From Clostridiales bacterium (lineage in GTDB: Bacteria; Bacillota; Clostridia; Christensenellales; Borkfalkiaceae), in contig JAJWOJ010000100.1 in assembly GCA_021635425.1 (NCBI GenBank), forward strand, positions 1 through 7,195: DNA of 7,195 nucleotides, written 5' to 3'. How positions within the stretch are numbered: position 1 is the stretch's first letter; the number at the start of each line of letters is the position of its first letter. The notes beneath the pieces are model-generated. The model worked only from the letters and a program-made list of their open reading frames with translations. It was not told the DNA's origin and ran no database searches. A program made the translations under genes and the position numbers. Shown here piece by piece: positions 1-6,043 of the stretch.

Positions 1-36
1 ATATTAAATAATATAAAAATCAACGCACGAAAGGAA

Positions 37-726
37 TCAGAACGCGAAAGGCTCGTGAACGCGTTTTTTCAGTTCGGAGACGAGTTCCTTTTCCGAGTTT
101 ACCGGATTCTTCAAAAGTACGCCCGCGCGCGCGTCCTGCGGCTCGTGAAAATCACTGCCCGCGGTTTGTATGAGGTTGTTTTCCTTTGCATACTTTATGG
201 CGAGATCGTTATTGTTCTGCTGGCGCGGATTGTCGTTGATAACCTCGGCGGCGTCTAAAAATTCGGGGTGATGATATGAAATCATCTTTCTGAACGGGTG
301 CGCCTGAGACAATATCCATCCGTTTTTTTTGCAGAAATCGTGTAGTTCCTCAACGGTCATCTTAAAAATCCGTTCGGGACTATGGCGCATGAAATCGGGC
401 GTTGCGCCGTATATAAGAAATTCGGCTTTATCGGGAGTTTCTTCATAATACGAAGTCATGTCGGGCATGGCTTCCATTCCGAAAAAGACCTTCACTCCCC
501 GCTTTGCACATTCGGCTTTAAGCGTTTCGAAGTGGCTAAGAAAATTTTCGTTATACTTTTTCACGTCTCCCGAGAAATAATATTCGCTTAAAAAAGAGTT
601 ATAGTGACTTGTGTAAACGATTCCGTCATAACCCGCTTCCGAGTAAATTTCGGCTATCGTCTTTTCATCGGTTTTTGCGCACGGCGAAGTTTCCGCAACG
701 TGCAGATGCATTTCGAGTTTAAACAT
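37..726 (-). CDS. PHP-domain metal-dependent phosphoesterase-like protein
   Basis: A 229-residue stand-alone PHP (polymerase and histidinol phosphatase) protein, a distorted TIM barrel that binds two or three divalent metals and usually hydrolyses phosphoester bonds. Probable metal ligands seen in order are His7 and His9 (MHLH), His41 (TSHY), Glu85 (GMEAMPD), perhaps His115, His143 (SQAHPF), and Asp192 and His194 (GSDFHEP). Instead of the common HSxxSDG opening it has HLHVAETSPCAK, so Ser-Pro-Cys replaces the usual Ser-Asp-Gly. I recall this variant in unassigned clostridial PHP proteins. No polymerase, RNase AM-like or HisK-specific extension is present, and the substrate is unknown. AAGG (736-739) nine bases upstream supports the ATG at 726; starting at Met6 would put the metal-binding HxH at the very N-terminus. 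A terminator lies between it and the cupin gene, so expression needs read-through or its own promoter. Confidence 0.88.
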   Translation of the reverse strand: MFKLEMHLHVAETSPCAKTDEKTIAEIYSEAGYDGIVYTSHYNSFLSEYYFSGDVKKYNENFLSHFETLKAECAKRGVKVFFGMEAMPDMTSYYEETPDKAEFLIYGATPDFMRHSPERIFKMTVEELHDFCKKNGWILSQAHPFRKMISYHHPEFLDAAEVINDNPRQQNNNDLAIKYAKENNLIQTAGSDFHEPQDARAGVLLKNPVNSEKELVSELKKRVHEPFAF

Positions 727-744
727 ATTATACTACCTTATGTC

Positions 745-772
745 AATAAAAATAAGCCGTTAAACGGCTTAT
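745..772 (-). terminator. Intrinsic (Rho-independent) terminator after the cupin gene
   Basis: Perfect 8-bp inverted repeat ataagccg (752-759) / cggcttat (765-772) with a 5-base loop. In minus-strand RNA it is followed by UUUUAUU. It starts 11 bases after the cupin stop codon and ends 18 bases before the PHP start codon. The shape and U tract are canonical for minus-strand transcripts; on the plus strand the stem is followed by AGAGTG, so it should work in one direction only. Confidence 0.88.
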
Positions 773-783
773 AGAGTGACTTT

Positions 784-1116
784 TCAAATTTGGCGCGGCA
801 CGCAGGCAACAAAAACGAGGTCTTCGTTTCCCGTGTTCGTCATCGCGTGCGAGCTTCCCCTCGGGCAGAAATGACAGCAGCCCGCGGAAAGCATTTCGGT
901 CTCCCCGTCGCAAATCGCTTTGCCTTTTCCCGATAAAATAAGAATGACTTCGCAATCGCTTGTGTGCTTGTGCATACCTATCGCAGAGTTCGGTTCGAGC
1001 CTGCCCGAAATAAATTTTACGTCCGACTTATCGAACATTTTAAGCCAAGTCGTGCCTTTTCCGTCGCAAAAGCGATCGGTGCGTTTTTCGCTTATTCCTT
1101 TAAAATCGATTTTCAT
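784..1116 (-). CDS. Small cysteine-rich cupin-domain protein
   Basis: A 110-residue single-domain cupin, a beta-barrel that usually holds one divalent metal. Motif 1 is visible as G47-M-H49-K-H51-x4-E56 with the closing glycines at 63/65. Motif 2 fits the consensus exactly: G79-x5-P85-x-G87-x2-H90-x3-N94. The likely metal ligands are His49, His51, Glu56 and His90. Seven cysteines (17, 55, 69, 80, 81, 84, 105) are many for this size, and 80, 81 and 84 sit just ahead of motif 2, near the expected metal site. I recall related clostridial cupins with a similar CHYCP segment, but no reaction is assigned to them. It may be an enzyme, an isomerase-like protein or a small-molecule sensor. AGG (1125-1127) eight bases upstream supports the start. 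A terminator follows 11 bases after the stop. Confidence 0.9.
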   Translation of the reverse strand: MKIDFKGISEKRTDRFCDGKGTTWLKMFDKSDVKFISGRLEPNSAIGMHKHTSDCEVILILSGKGKAICDGETEMLSAGCCHFCPRGSSHAMTNTGNEDLVFVACVPRQI

Positions 1117-1142
1117 ATGCTTTACCTGATTATATCTTATAT

Positions 1143-1175
1143 ATTTAGCGGCGGAATTTCCCCCGCCGTGTAAAT
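1143..1175 (-). other. GC-rich hairpin directly after folA
   Basis: Inverted repeat cggcgg (1149-1154) / ccgccg (1163-1168), extended outward by attta (1143-1147) / taaat (1171-1175). In minus-strand RNA the six G-C pairs could continue as two G-U pairs closed by a GAAA tetraloop. It begins one base after the folA stop and ends 26 bases before the cupin start. It is not followed by a U tract in the minus direction (AUAUAAG follows), so it is not a canonical intrinsic terminator. It may act as an mRNA-stabilising or weakly terminating structure separating thyA-folA from the cupin gene. Confidence 0.55.
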
Positions 1176-1661
1176 TCAGATTTTTTTATAAACCGTAAAT
1201 CTGATTTCATAGCCGTTTGTTTCGAGTTCTTCACCCTCTTCGACGAGCTTAAAATCACTGCGCTTATCGAGATTTTCGAAAAAGACTTCGGCGTTTCCGT
1301 CCGCGGCGACCTTCGTTACGAGAACTTCGTCGCAATACGGCAACATGCTTCTGTAAAAATACGCCCCGCCGATAACGTAAACGTCGTCCGTTTCGTTTTT
1401 GATAGCATTAAGCATATCACCCAATGTATGAACGCACAGAAGGTCGTCGCGCTCTATGTCCTCGGGGCAAAGAACGATGTTTTTTCTGTTCTTCAAAGGC
1501 TTACCCTCGGGGAAGGAAAGCAGGGTGTTATAACCCATGCAAACGGTTTTCCCGAGAGTTTTTTCTCTGAAATACTTCATATCGAGCGGCAGACGAAAAA
1601 GAAGATCGTTTTTTTTGCCGATTCCCCACTTCTCGTCCACGGCGACAATCGCTTTAATCAT
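1176..1661 (-). CDS. folA: Dihydrofolate reductase
   Basis: Reduces dihydrofolate to tetrahydrofolate with NADPH, regenerating the cofactor consumed by ThyA. The 161 residues are the usual bacterial length. Visible features: AVDEKWGIG (7-15) with the mobile Met20-type loop region, catalytic Asp27 in LPLDMKYF, Arg59 in NRKNIVL matching the folate alpha-carboxylate arginine (E. coli R57), NADPH-binding VIGGAYFY (96-103), and Thr116 in VTKV (E. coli T113). The NADPH-site segment reads MGYNT at 42-46, where MGR-x-T is common, so the usual arginine is a tyrosine. The start codon overlaps the thyA stop (ATGA). Its Shine-Dalgarno GAGG (1669-1672), seven bases upstream, is made from the codons for the last residues of ThyA, which implies translational coupling. 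This is the target class of trimethoprim; nothing seen predicts the level of sensitivity. Confidence 0.97.
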   Translation of the reverse strand: MIKAIVAVDEKWGIGKKNDLLFRLPLDMKYFREKTLGKTVCMGYNTLLSFPEGKPLKNRKNIVLCPEDIERDDLLCVHTLGDMLNAIKNETDDVYVIGGAYFYRSMLPYCDEVLVTKVAADGNAEVFFENLDKRSDFKLVEEGEELETNGYEIRFTVYKKI

Positions 1662-2488
1662 ACCGCAACCTCGAGTTTTTTGGCAAGCGGAGTCGCCTGA
1701 TAATTTTCAAGGACGAAATCTTCGACTTTGAAATCGTAAAAGTCCTTAACGTCGGGATTGATAATAAGCTTCGGCGCGGGGTATTCGGGATTTGCGAGCA
1801 TTTCCTTAACCGACGGGATATGCCTGTCGTAAATATGCGCGTCCGCGATGACGTGAACGAGTTCCCCGGGCTTGAAGCCGGTAACCTGCGCGAACATCAT
1901 AAGAAGCGCGGCATACTGCATGACGTTCCAGTTGTTCGCGACAGCCATGTCGTTGCTTCTCTGATTTAAAATTCCGTTGAGCTTATCTCCCGTAACGTTA
2001 AACGTCATGGAATATGCGCAAGGATAGAGATTCATCTCGTGAAGGTCGGCAAAAGTGTAGATATTGGTCATTATTCTGCGGGACGCGGGGTTGTTTTTAA
2101 GATCGAACAAAACCCTGTCCACCTGATCGAACATACCCTCTTTATACTGATGTTTAACGCCGAGCTGATAGCCGTATGCTTTGCCGATCGTTCCGTCTTC
2201 GCCTGCCCAGCTGTCCCAGATATGCGAATGAAGGTCGGCGATTCTGTTGGATTTTTTCTGCCATATCCAAAGTATTTCGTCGATGGCGTTTTTGAAGCCC
2301 TGCTTCCTTATCGTCATGATCGGGAATTCCTTTGACAAATCGTATCTGTTCACGATACAGAATTTTTTAACGGTGTGCGCGGGCGTGCCGTCGAGCCATC
2401 TCGGGCGGACTTCCATATCCGTGTCCCACACTCCGTTTTCCAGAATATCTTTAACGTTTTCTTTAAAAACTTTATCTGCGTAACTCAT
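1658..2488 (-). CDS. thyA: Thymidylate synthase ThyA (B. subtilis ThyA-like type)
   Basis: Converts dUMP and 5,10-methylenetetrahydrofolate to dTMP and dihydrofolate in the cytoplasm. The 276 residues match the family length. Visible residues, with probable E. coli counterparts: Glu71 (E58, in DEILWIW), Tyr105 (Y94), the dUMP-phosphate arginines Arg137-Arg138 (R126/R127), catalytic Cys157 (C146), QRSND at 176-180 (R166, S167, D169), Asn188 (N177), and DAHIY at 216-220 (H207, Y209). The usual Pro-Cys-His is Pro-Cys-Ala here, and the folate-loop region reads DGTPAHT. Both traits, and the LEVAV C-terminus, resemble B. subtilis/phage phi3T ThyA as I remember it (PCV, FEVAV), so the His loss looks like a subfamily trait, not damage. 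AAGG (2498-2501) nine bases upstream sets the start. The stop overlaps the folA start as ATGA, so dihydrofolate made by ThyA is recycled by its neighbour. Confidence 0.97.
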   Translation of the reverse strand: MSYADKVFKENVKDILENGVWDTDMEVRPRWLDGTPAHTVKKFCIVNRYDLSKEFPIMTIRKQGFKNAIDEILWIWQKKSNRIADLHSHIWDSWAGEDGTIGKAYGYQLGVKHQYKEGMFDQVDRVLFDLKNNPASRRIMTNIYTFADLHEMNLYPCAYSMTFNVTGDKLNGILNQRSNDMAVANNWNVMQYAALLMMFAQVTGFKPGELVHVIADAHIYDRHIPSVKEMLANPEYPAPKLIINPDVKDFYDFKVEDFVLENYQATPLAKKLEVAV

Positions 2489-2504
2489 TTTTAGTTTCCT
2501 TTTA

Positions 2505-2542
2505 TTTTAATCGGCGGTTCGTCTTTTAATCGGCGATTCGTC
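2505..2542. repeat. Tandem 19-bp direct repeat upstream of thyA
   Basis: Two adjacent 19-bp units on the plus strand, ttttaatcggcggttcgtc (2505-2523) and ttttaatcggcgattcgtc (2524-2542), differ at a single base (2517 g versus 2536 a). They lie in the 70-base gap between the SDR gene and thyA, with the thyA-proximal unit ending five bases before its AAGG ribosome binding site. The distal unit contains a small dyad, AATCG-C-CGATT on the minus strand. Its one-base spacing fits a DNA operator better than an RNA hairpin. Whether this is regulatory or a replication-slippage duplication cannot be told from the sequence. Confidence 0.85.
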
Positions 2543-2558
2543 CGCCTGCCTGCCGACG

Positions 2559-3338
2559 TTAAAACGCGTCTTTTTCCTTACCCTTCCACTTTTTAGCGAC
2601 AAACCGACACTTAACCGAAAGCGGAACGAATTTCTCGAGCGCGTAAACGAATTTATTGAACGCCCCGGGGATAACGAGCCGTTTATTTTTATCGAGAGCC
2701 TTCAATGCCTTTTTAACGACGAATTCCGCGGGTTTTGCGGACATTCTGCCCGTCCAACCCTGAATTTTTATATCTCTTTTAACGTCTTCCCTTGTGGGAA
2801 TTCCTCCGGGCGCGAGAACGGTTATTTTCGCGTCCTTAACTTCATATCGAAGCGAGGTGTAAAAACCGATAAGAGCGGATTTCGTTGCCGAATATATCGC
2901 AAAATACGGCATGGGCGTGCTTCCGCTCATACTGCTCACGCACAGAATTTTAAGGTTCTTTTCCCGCCGCGCAAGCACCTCGCGGCAAACGGCGATGTTT
3001 GCTTCGAAATTAAGCCTTGTCTGAAAGACGATTTTTTCGGGCGTATACTTTATAAACGCCTTTTGAATATCCGCGCCCGCAACCGCGAAATAACCCGAAA
3101 AAGTTATGCCGTTTCCGTCCGCGAACGAAAATAGATTTTCACGTTCTTTTTCGCTCGTCAGATCGGCTTGAAAAACTATAACGTTTGCTTGCGGGTTGAC
3201 GAAACGAAGCTCGGCTTTAAGTTCGTTAAGCCTCTCCGCGCTTCTGCCCGTCAAAAACAAATCGTCGGTTTTGATAAGCTCGCGGCAAAAGGCTTTGCCC
3301 AAGCCCCCGCACGCGCCCGTTATAAGTGTGTAACCCAT
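2559..3338 (-). CDS. Short-chain dehydrogenase/reductase (SDR), substrate unknown
   Basis: A 259-residue classical SDR of Rossmann fold that should reduce a carbonyl or oxidise an alcohol using NAD(P)H. Visible motifs are the dinucleotide-binding TGACGGLG (7-14), the ADL near residues 58-60 that contacts adenine, AVAGAD (85-90) in place of NNAG, and the catalytic tetrad Asn110, Ser136, Tyr149, Lys153 (YSATK). PGGIPT (177-182) follows, as in active members. Arg32, straight after the second beta strand (TGRS), suggests a preference for NADP(H). The last 30 residues are basic and partly hydrophobic (KFVYALEKFVPL), which could be a peripheral membrane or substrate-cap helix; I cannot see a clear transmembrane segment. 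The gene follows the DUF896 gene after 46 bases and has only a weak ribosome binding site (GGTG). The neighbours do not reveal a pathway, so no substrate is assigned. Confidence 0.9.
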   Translation of the reverse strand: MGYTLITGACGGLGKAFCRELIKTDDLFLTGRSAERLNELKAELRFVNPQANVIVFQADLTSEKERENLFSFADGNGITFSGYFAVAGADIQKAFIKYTPEKIVFQTRLNFEANIAVCREVLARREKNLKILCVSSMSGSTPMPYFAIYSATKSALIGFYTSLRYEVKDAKITVLAPGGIPTREDVKRDIKIQGWTGRMSAKPAEFVVKKALKALDKNKRLVIPGAFNKFVYALEKFVPLSVKCRFVAKKWKGKEKDAF

Positions 3339-3384
3339 AAAAATGCACCGATAATCGACTTATAGCCCGATATCCGACGTTTAA

Positions 3385-3621
3385 TCAGTTGAGGTTGTCC
3401 GATTTTGCAAGCGGCTCCCCGTCGCGATTTTTAACCTTTTCGAGCTTCTTCTTTTCATCGCCCTCGACAACGTATGTGTTATCGAGCTGAGATTTAAGGT
3501 TGCCCACAACGCTGTCTATATAAGCTCTGCGAAGCTTCGCCTGTTCGGCTTTTTCCTCTTCGGTAAGCCCTTCTTCCCTCTGCTTTTTCGCAAGAAAATT
3601 TATTCTGTCTATATCCACCAT
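3385..3621 (-). CDS. DUF896 / YnzC-family (UPF0291) small protein
   Basis: A 78-residue soluble protein of the DUF896 (UPF0291, B. subtilis YnzC) family. The family signature covers residues 4-48: IDRINFLAKKQREEGLT, then EEEKAEQAKLRRAYIDSV and GNLKSQLDN. Known family members form a two-helix antiparallel hairpin, and their molecular function is not established; B. subtilis ynzC lies in the LexA-controlled yneA-yneB-ynzC operon. The acidic and lysine-rich tail after residue 50 is not expected to be part of the fold. The gene starts five bases after the pheT stop. Its nearest Shine-Dalgarno-like GGAG (3636-3639) is inside the last codons of pheT, 14 bases from the ATG, so translation may depend partly on coupling to pheT. 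The start agrees with the family's normal N-terminus. No membrane segment or metal-binding motif is visible. Confidence 0.9.
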   Translation of the reverse strand: MVDIDRINFLAKKQREEGLTEEEKAEQAKLRRAYIDSVVGNLKSQLDNTYVVEGDEKKKLEKVKNRDGEPLAKSDNLN

Positions 3622-3626
3622 GATTA

Positions 3627-6029
3627 TTATCTTAACTCCACGTTGAGCCTGTGTTTTAAGCTGCCGAGAATACGTTTGACGAATCCGTCCACGTCTTCCG
3701 TTTCCAGAGGCTTAACTCCGTCCGAACAGAAGGTTACGGTGAATGCCATGCTCTTTTTGCCTTCGCCGAGTTGCGCGCCGGCGTAAACGTCGAAAAGTTC
3801 GACCGATTTTACGTTGAGTTTGCAAGCCGAACGGATAACGTCCTCGATTTCTCCGCAAGTTATTTTCTCGTCCGCAACGAGGGCTAAATCTCTCTTTACG
3901 TCGGGGAATTTCGGCAGAGGCTCAAAGCGGAAAGGCGTTGTAAATTCCGCCGAAAGTTCGTCGTAATCAAGCTCCAAAACGTAAACTTTGCACTCGAGAT
4001 CAAATTTAGCGCACGTTTCGTAAGTCACCTGCCCGTAAACGCCGATCTCTTTGCCGTTAAGCAGAATTTTCGCCGATACGCCGGGATGAAGATAGGTCTT
4101 CTCCGCTCTCACGCCGAGGTTGAATTTAACCCTGAAATTGTCTTCGATTTCGGCAAGCACGCCTTTTAATGTGAAGAAATCCTCGTTTTCGCCGAACACG
4201 GCAACGCACAAATGTTTGCGCTCCGTCGGGAAATCGTCTACGGGTAAGTTCTTCGGGACGTATGTTCTTGCCAACTCGAAAATTCTGCCCGCCGCGTTGC
4301 CCTTTTTGACGTTTCTCGAAACGACGCCTAAAAGCGACGGGATAAGCGTTCTTCTCATAACTTCGTAGTTATCGCTTATCGGATTTTCGATTATTATAAC
4401 TTTGCCCTCTTCGTCGTCCTCTCTCAAATCGAGCGCGGCGAGATCTTTCTTTGAATAGAAGGAGTAAGTCATAACTTCGTTATAGCCCTGCTCTACGAGA
4501 ACGCGCTTCATTTTGAGTTCGTCTTTCTGTTCTTTGGTATAACCGCCCGCGGTGATTTTCGCGTCCTTTAAAAGTGCGGGAACGACGTGTTCGTAGCCGT
4601 ACATACGGATAACTTCTTCCGCAAGATCGGGATAACCCTCGACGTCCTCTCTGTACGGGGGCGCGATAGTCGTTATCTCTTCGCCCTTAACTTTCACTCC
4701 GAAATTAAGTCGTTTTAAAATATCTACAACGGTATCCTTAGGAACTTCTATGCCTAAAACTCCGTTTATTTTACCGAAAGTAGTCGTAACCGTCTTATTT
4801 TCTTGCTCTTTTCCTGCGGAAACGTCCGCGTGAACGTCGGTAACTTTGCCCGCGCCGAGCTGTTCGATAAGGTGCAAAGCCCTTTTCATAGCTCTTTCGG
4901 TGGTATATTCGTCAACGCCTTTTTCGAATCTTTTTGACGAATCGGAAGATTTTCCGAGCGTTCTCGAAGATTTTCTCACGTTATCGCGCTTGAACTTCGC
5001 GCATTCGAACACAACGCCTTTCGTCGCTTCCTTTATCTCGCTGTTAAGCCCGCCCATTATGCCCGCCAAGGCAACAGGCTTAACGCCGTCGCAAATAACG
5101 AGGTTGTCGTTATTCAAAGTAAGTTCTTTTTCGTCGAGCGTTGTTATTTTTTCGCCGTTTTCCGCTCTGCGGACGACTATTTCTCTCTTTTCGAGGTCGT
5201 CTTCGTCGAAAGCGTGCATGGGCTGACCAAGCTCCGATAAAACGTAGTTGGTTATGTCTACGATATTGTTTATGGAGTTGATTCCGCACATTTTCAGTCT
5301 TCTCGACATCCATTTCGGCGATTTTTCGATTTTTATATCCTCGACGAGGTGCGCGATATATCTCGGGCAAAGCTCGCTGTCCGAAACGGTAACCTTAACG
5401 CCCTTTCCCGCGCCCGCTTTAACGGCGGTGAAATCGTAAGAAGGTTCTTTGAGCGGTTTTTTAAGGGTTGCCGCAATTTCCCTCGCGATGCCTAAAACGC
5501 TCTGACAATCGGGGCGGTTTGCAAGCACCGAAATATCGAAAACGTAATCTTTAAGCGCGAGAAGGTCTCTCACCTCTTCGCCTAAGGGGAAATCGTCGTG
5601 AAAAATAAGCACGCTGTCGCCCGACGCCCCGTCATAGAAATTATCGTCTATGCCGAGTTCTTCGCCGCCGCAGAACATTCCGTAAGAGGGTTCGCCGCGA
5701 AGCTTGCCGTTAAAAATACGGTCGCCCGTGGCGAGCGTCGCTCCGTCCACCGCAACGGGTACGATATCGCCGACCGACACGTTCGTCGCGTTGGTTATTA
5801 TCTGCAAAACGCCGTATTTGCCCGCGTCTACCTGACAGATGCGGAGCCTTTCCGCATTTGGGTGCTGAGTTATTTCGACTATTTTACAAGTCACGACCTT
5901 GTCGAGCTTGTCTCCGTAAGGAATAATCTGCTCGACCTCGAATCCGCAATCGAAAAGTTTTTTCTCAAGCTCTTCGGGCGTGACGTCTATATCCACATAA
6001 TCTTTAAGCCAACTTAAAGGCGCTAACAT
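3627..6029 (-). CDS. pheT: Phenylalanyl-tRNA synthetase beta subunit PheT
   Basis: Large beta subunit of phenylalanyl-tRNA synthetase; it binds tRNA-Phe and, in the family, hydrolyses Tyr mischarged onto tRNA-Phe. At 800 residues it is full length. Domains in order: N-terminal B1 (1-37, LSWLKDYVDI); EMAP-type tRNA-binding OB fold (about 40-150, HPNAERLRICQVDAG at 56-70); B3/B4 editing module (about 210-405, with NNIVDITNYV, GQPMHAFD at 268-275, LAGIMGGLNSE at 321-331 and RFEKGVD at 367-373); B5 (about 414-482, PPYREDVEGYPDLAEEV); catalytic-like B6/B7 (about 485-695); C-terminal FDX-ACB anticodon-binding domain (about 706-799, starting PKFPDVKRDLALVAD). His272 and Glu331 probably correspond to residues implicated in editing in other bacteria. 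A strong AGGAGG (6039-6044) sits nine bases before the ATG, and its first A is the last base of the pheS stop, which supports tight coupling of the two subunits. Confidence 0.98.
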   Translation of the reverse strand: MLAPLSWLKDYVDIDVTPEELEKKLFDCGFEVEQIIPYGDKLDKVVTCKIVEITQHPNAERLRICQVDAGKYGVLQIITNATNVSVGDIVPVAVDGATLATGDRIFNGKLRGEPSYGMFCGGEELGIDDNFYDGASGDSVLIFHDDFPLGEEVRDLLALKDYVFDISVLANRPDCQSVLGIAREIAATLKKPLKEPSYDFTAVKAGAGKGVKVTVSDSELCPRYIAHLVEDIKIEKSPKWMSRRLKMCGINSINNIVDITNYVLSELGQPMHAFDEDDLEKREIVVRRAENGEKITTLDEKELTLNNDNLVICDGVKPVALAGIMGGLNSEIKEATKGVVFECAKFKRDNVRKSSRTLGKSSDSSKRFEKGVDEYTTERAMKRALHLIEQLGAGKVTDVHADVSAGKEQENKTVTTTFGKINGVLGIEVPKDTVVDILKRLNFGVKVKGEEITTIAPPYREDVEGYPDLAEEVIRMYGYEHVVPALLKDAKITAGGYTKEQKDELKMKRVLVEQGYNEVMTYSFYSKKDLAALDLREDDEEGKVIIIENPISDNYEVMRRTLIPSLLGVVSRNVKKGNAAGRIFELARTYVPKNLPVDDFPTERKHLCVAVFGENEDFFTLKGVLAEIEDNFRVKFNLGVRAEKTYLHPGVSAKILLNGKEIGVYGQVTYETCAKFDLECKVYVLELDYDELSAEFTTPFRFEPLPKFPDVKRDLALVADEKITCGEIEDVIRSACKLNVKSVELFDVYAGAQLGEGKKSMAFTVTFCSDGVKPLETEDVDGFVKRILGSLKHRLNVELR

Positions 6030-6043
6030 TTTTTCGTTCCTCC

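Noticed and set aside
1129..1134. TATAAT (minus strand) just upstream of the cupin gene as a promoter.
   Set aside because: It lies only 12 bases before the ATG, which would leave no room for the AGG ribosome binding site in the mRNA, and no -35 hexamer is found at 16-18 bases.
4846..5226. Plus-strand open frame of 126 codons opposite pheT.
   Set aside because: It is a serine- and phenylalanine-rich mirror of the PheT editing-domain codons, typical of an antisense shadow.
5110..5370. Minus-strand open frame of 86 codons inside pheT in another frame.
   Set aside because: It lies wholly within conserved PheT coding sequence, is extremely Arg/Lys-rich and resembles no known protein.
5598..6017. 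Plus-strand open frame of 139 codons opposite pheT.
   Set aside because: It is antisense to the fully conserved N-terminal and tRNA-binding part of PheT. Its translation shows no recognisable domain and it has no independent context.
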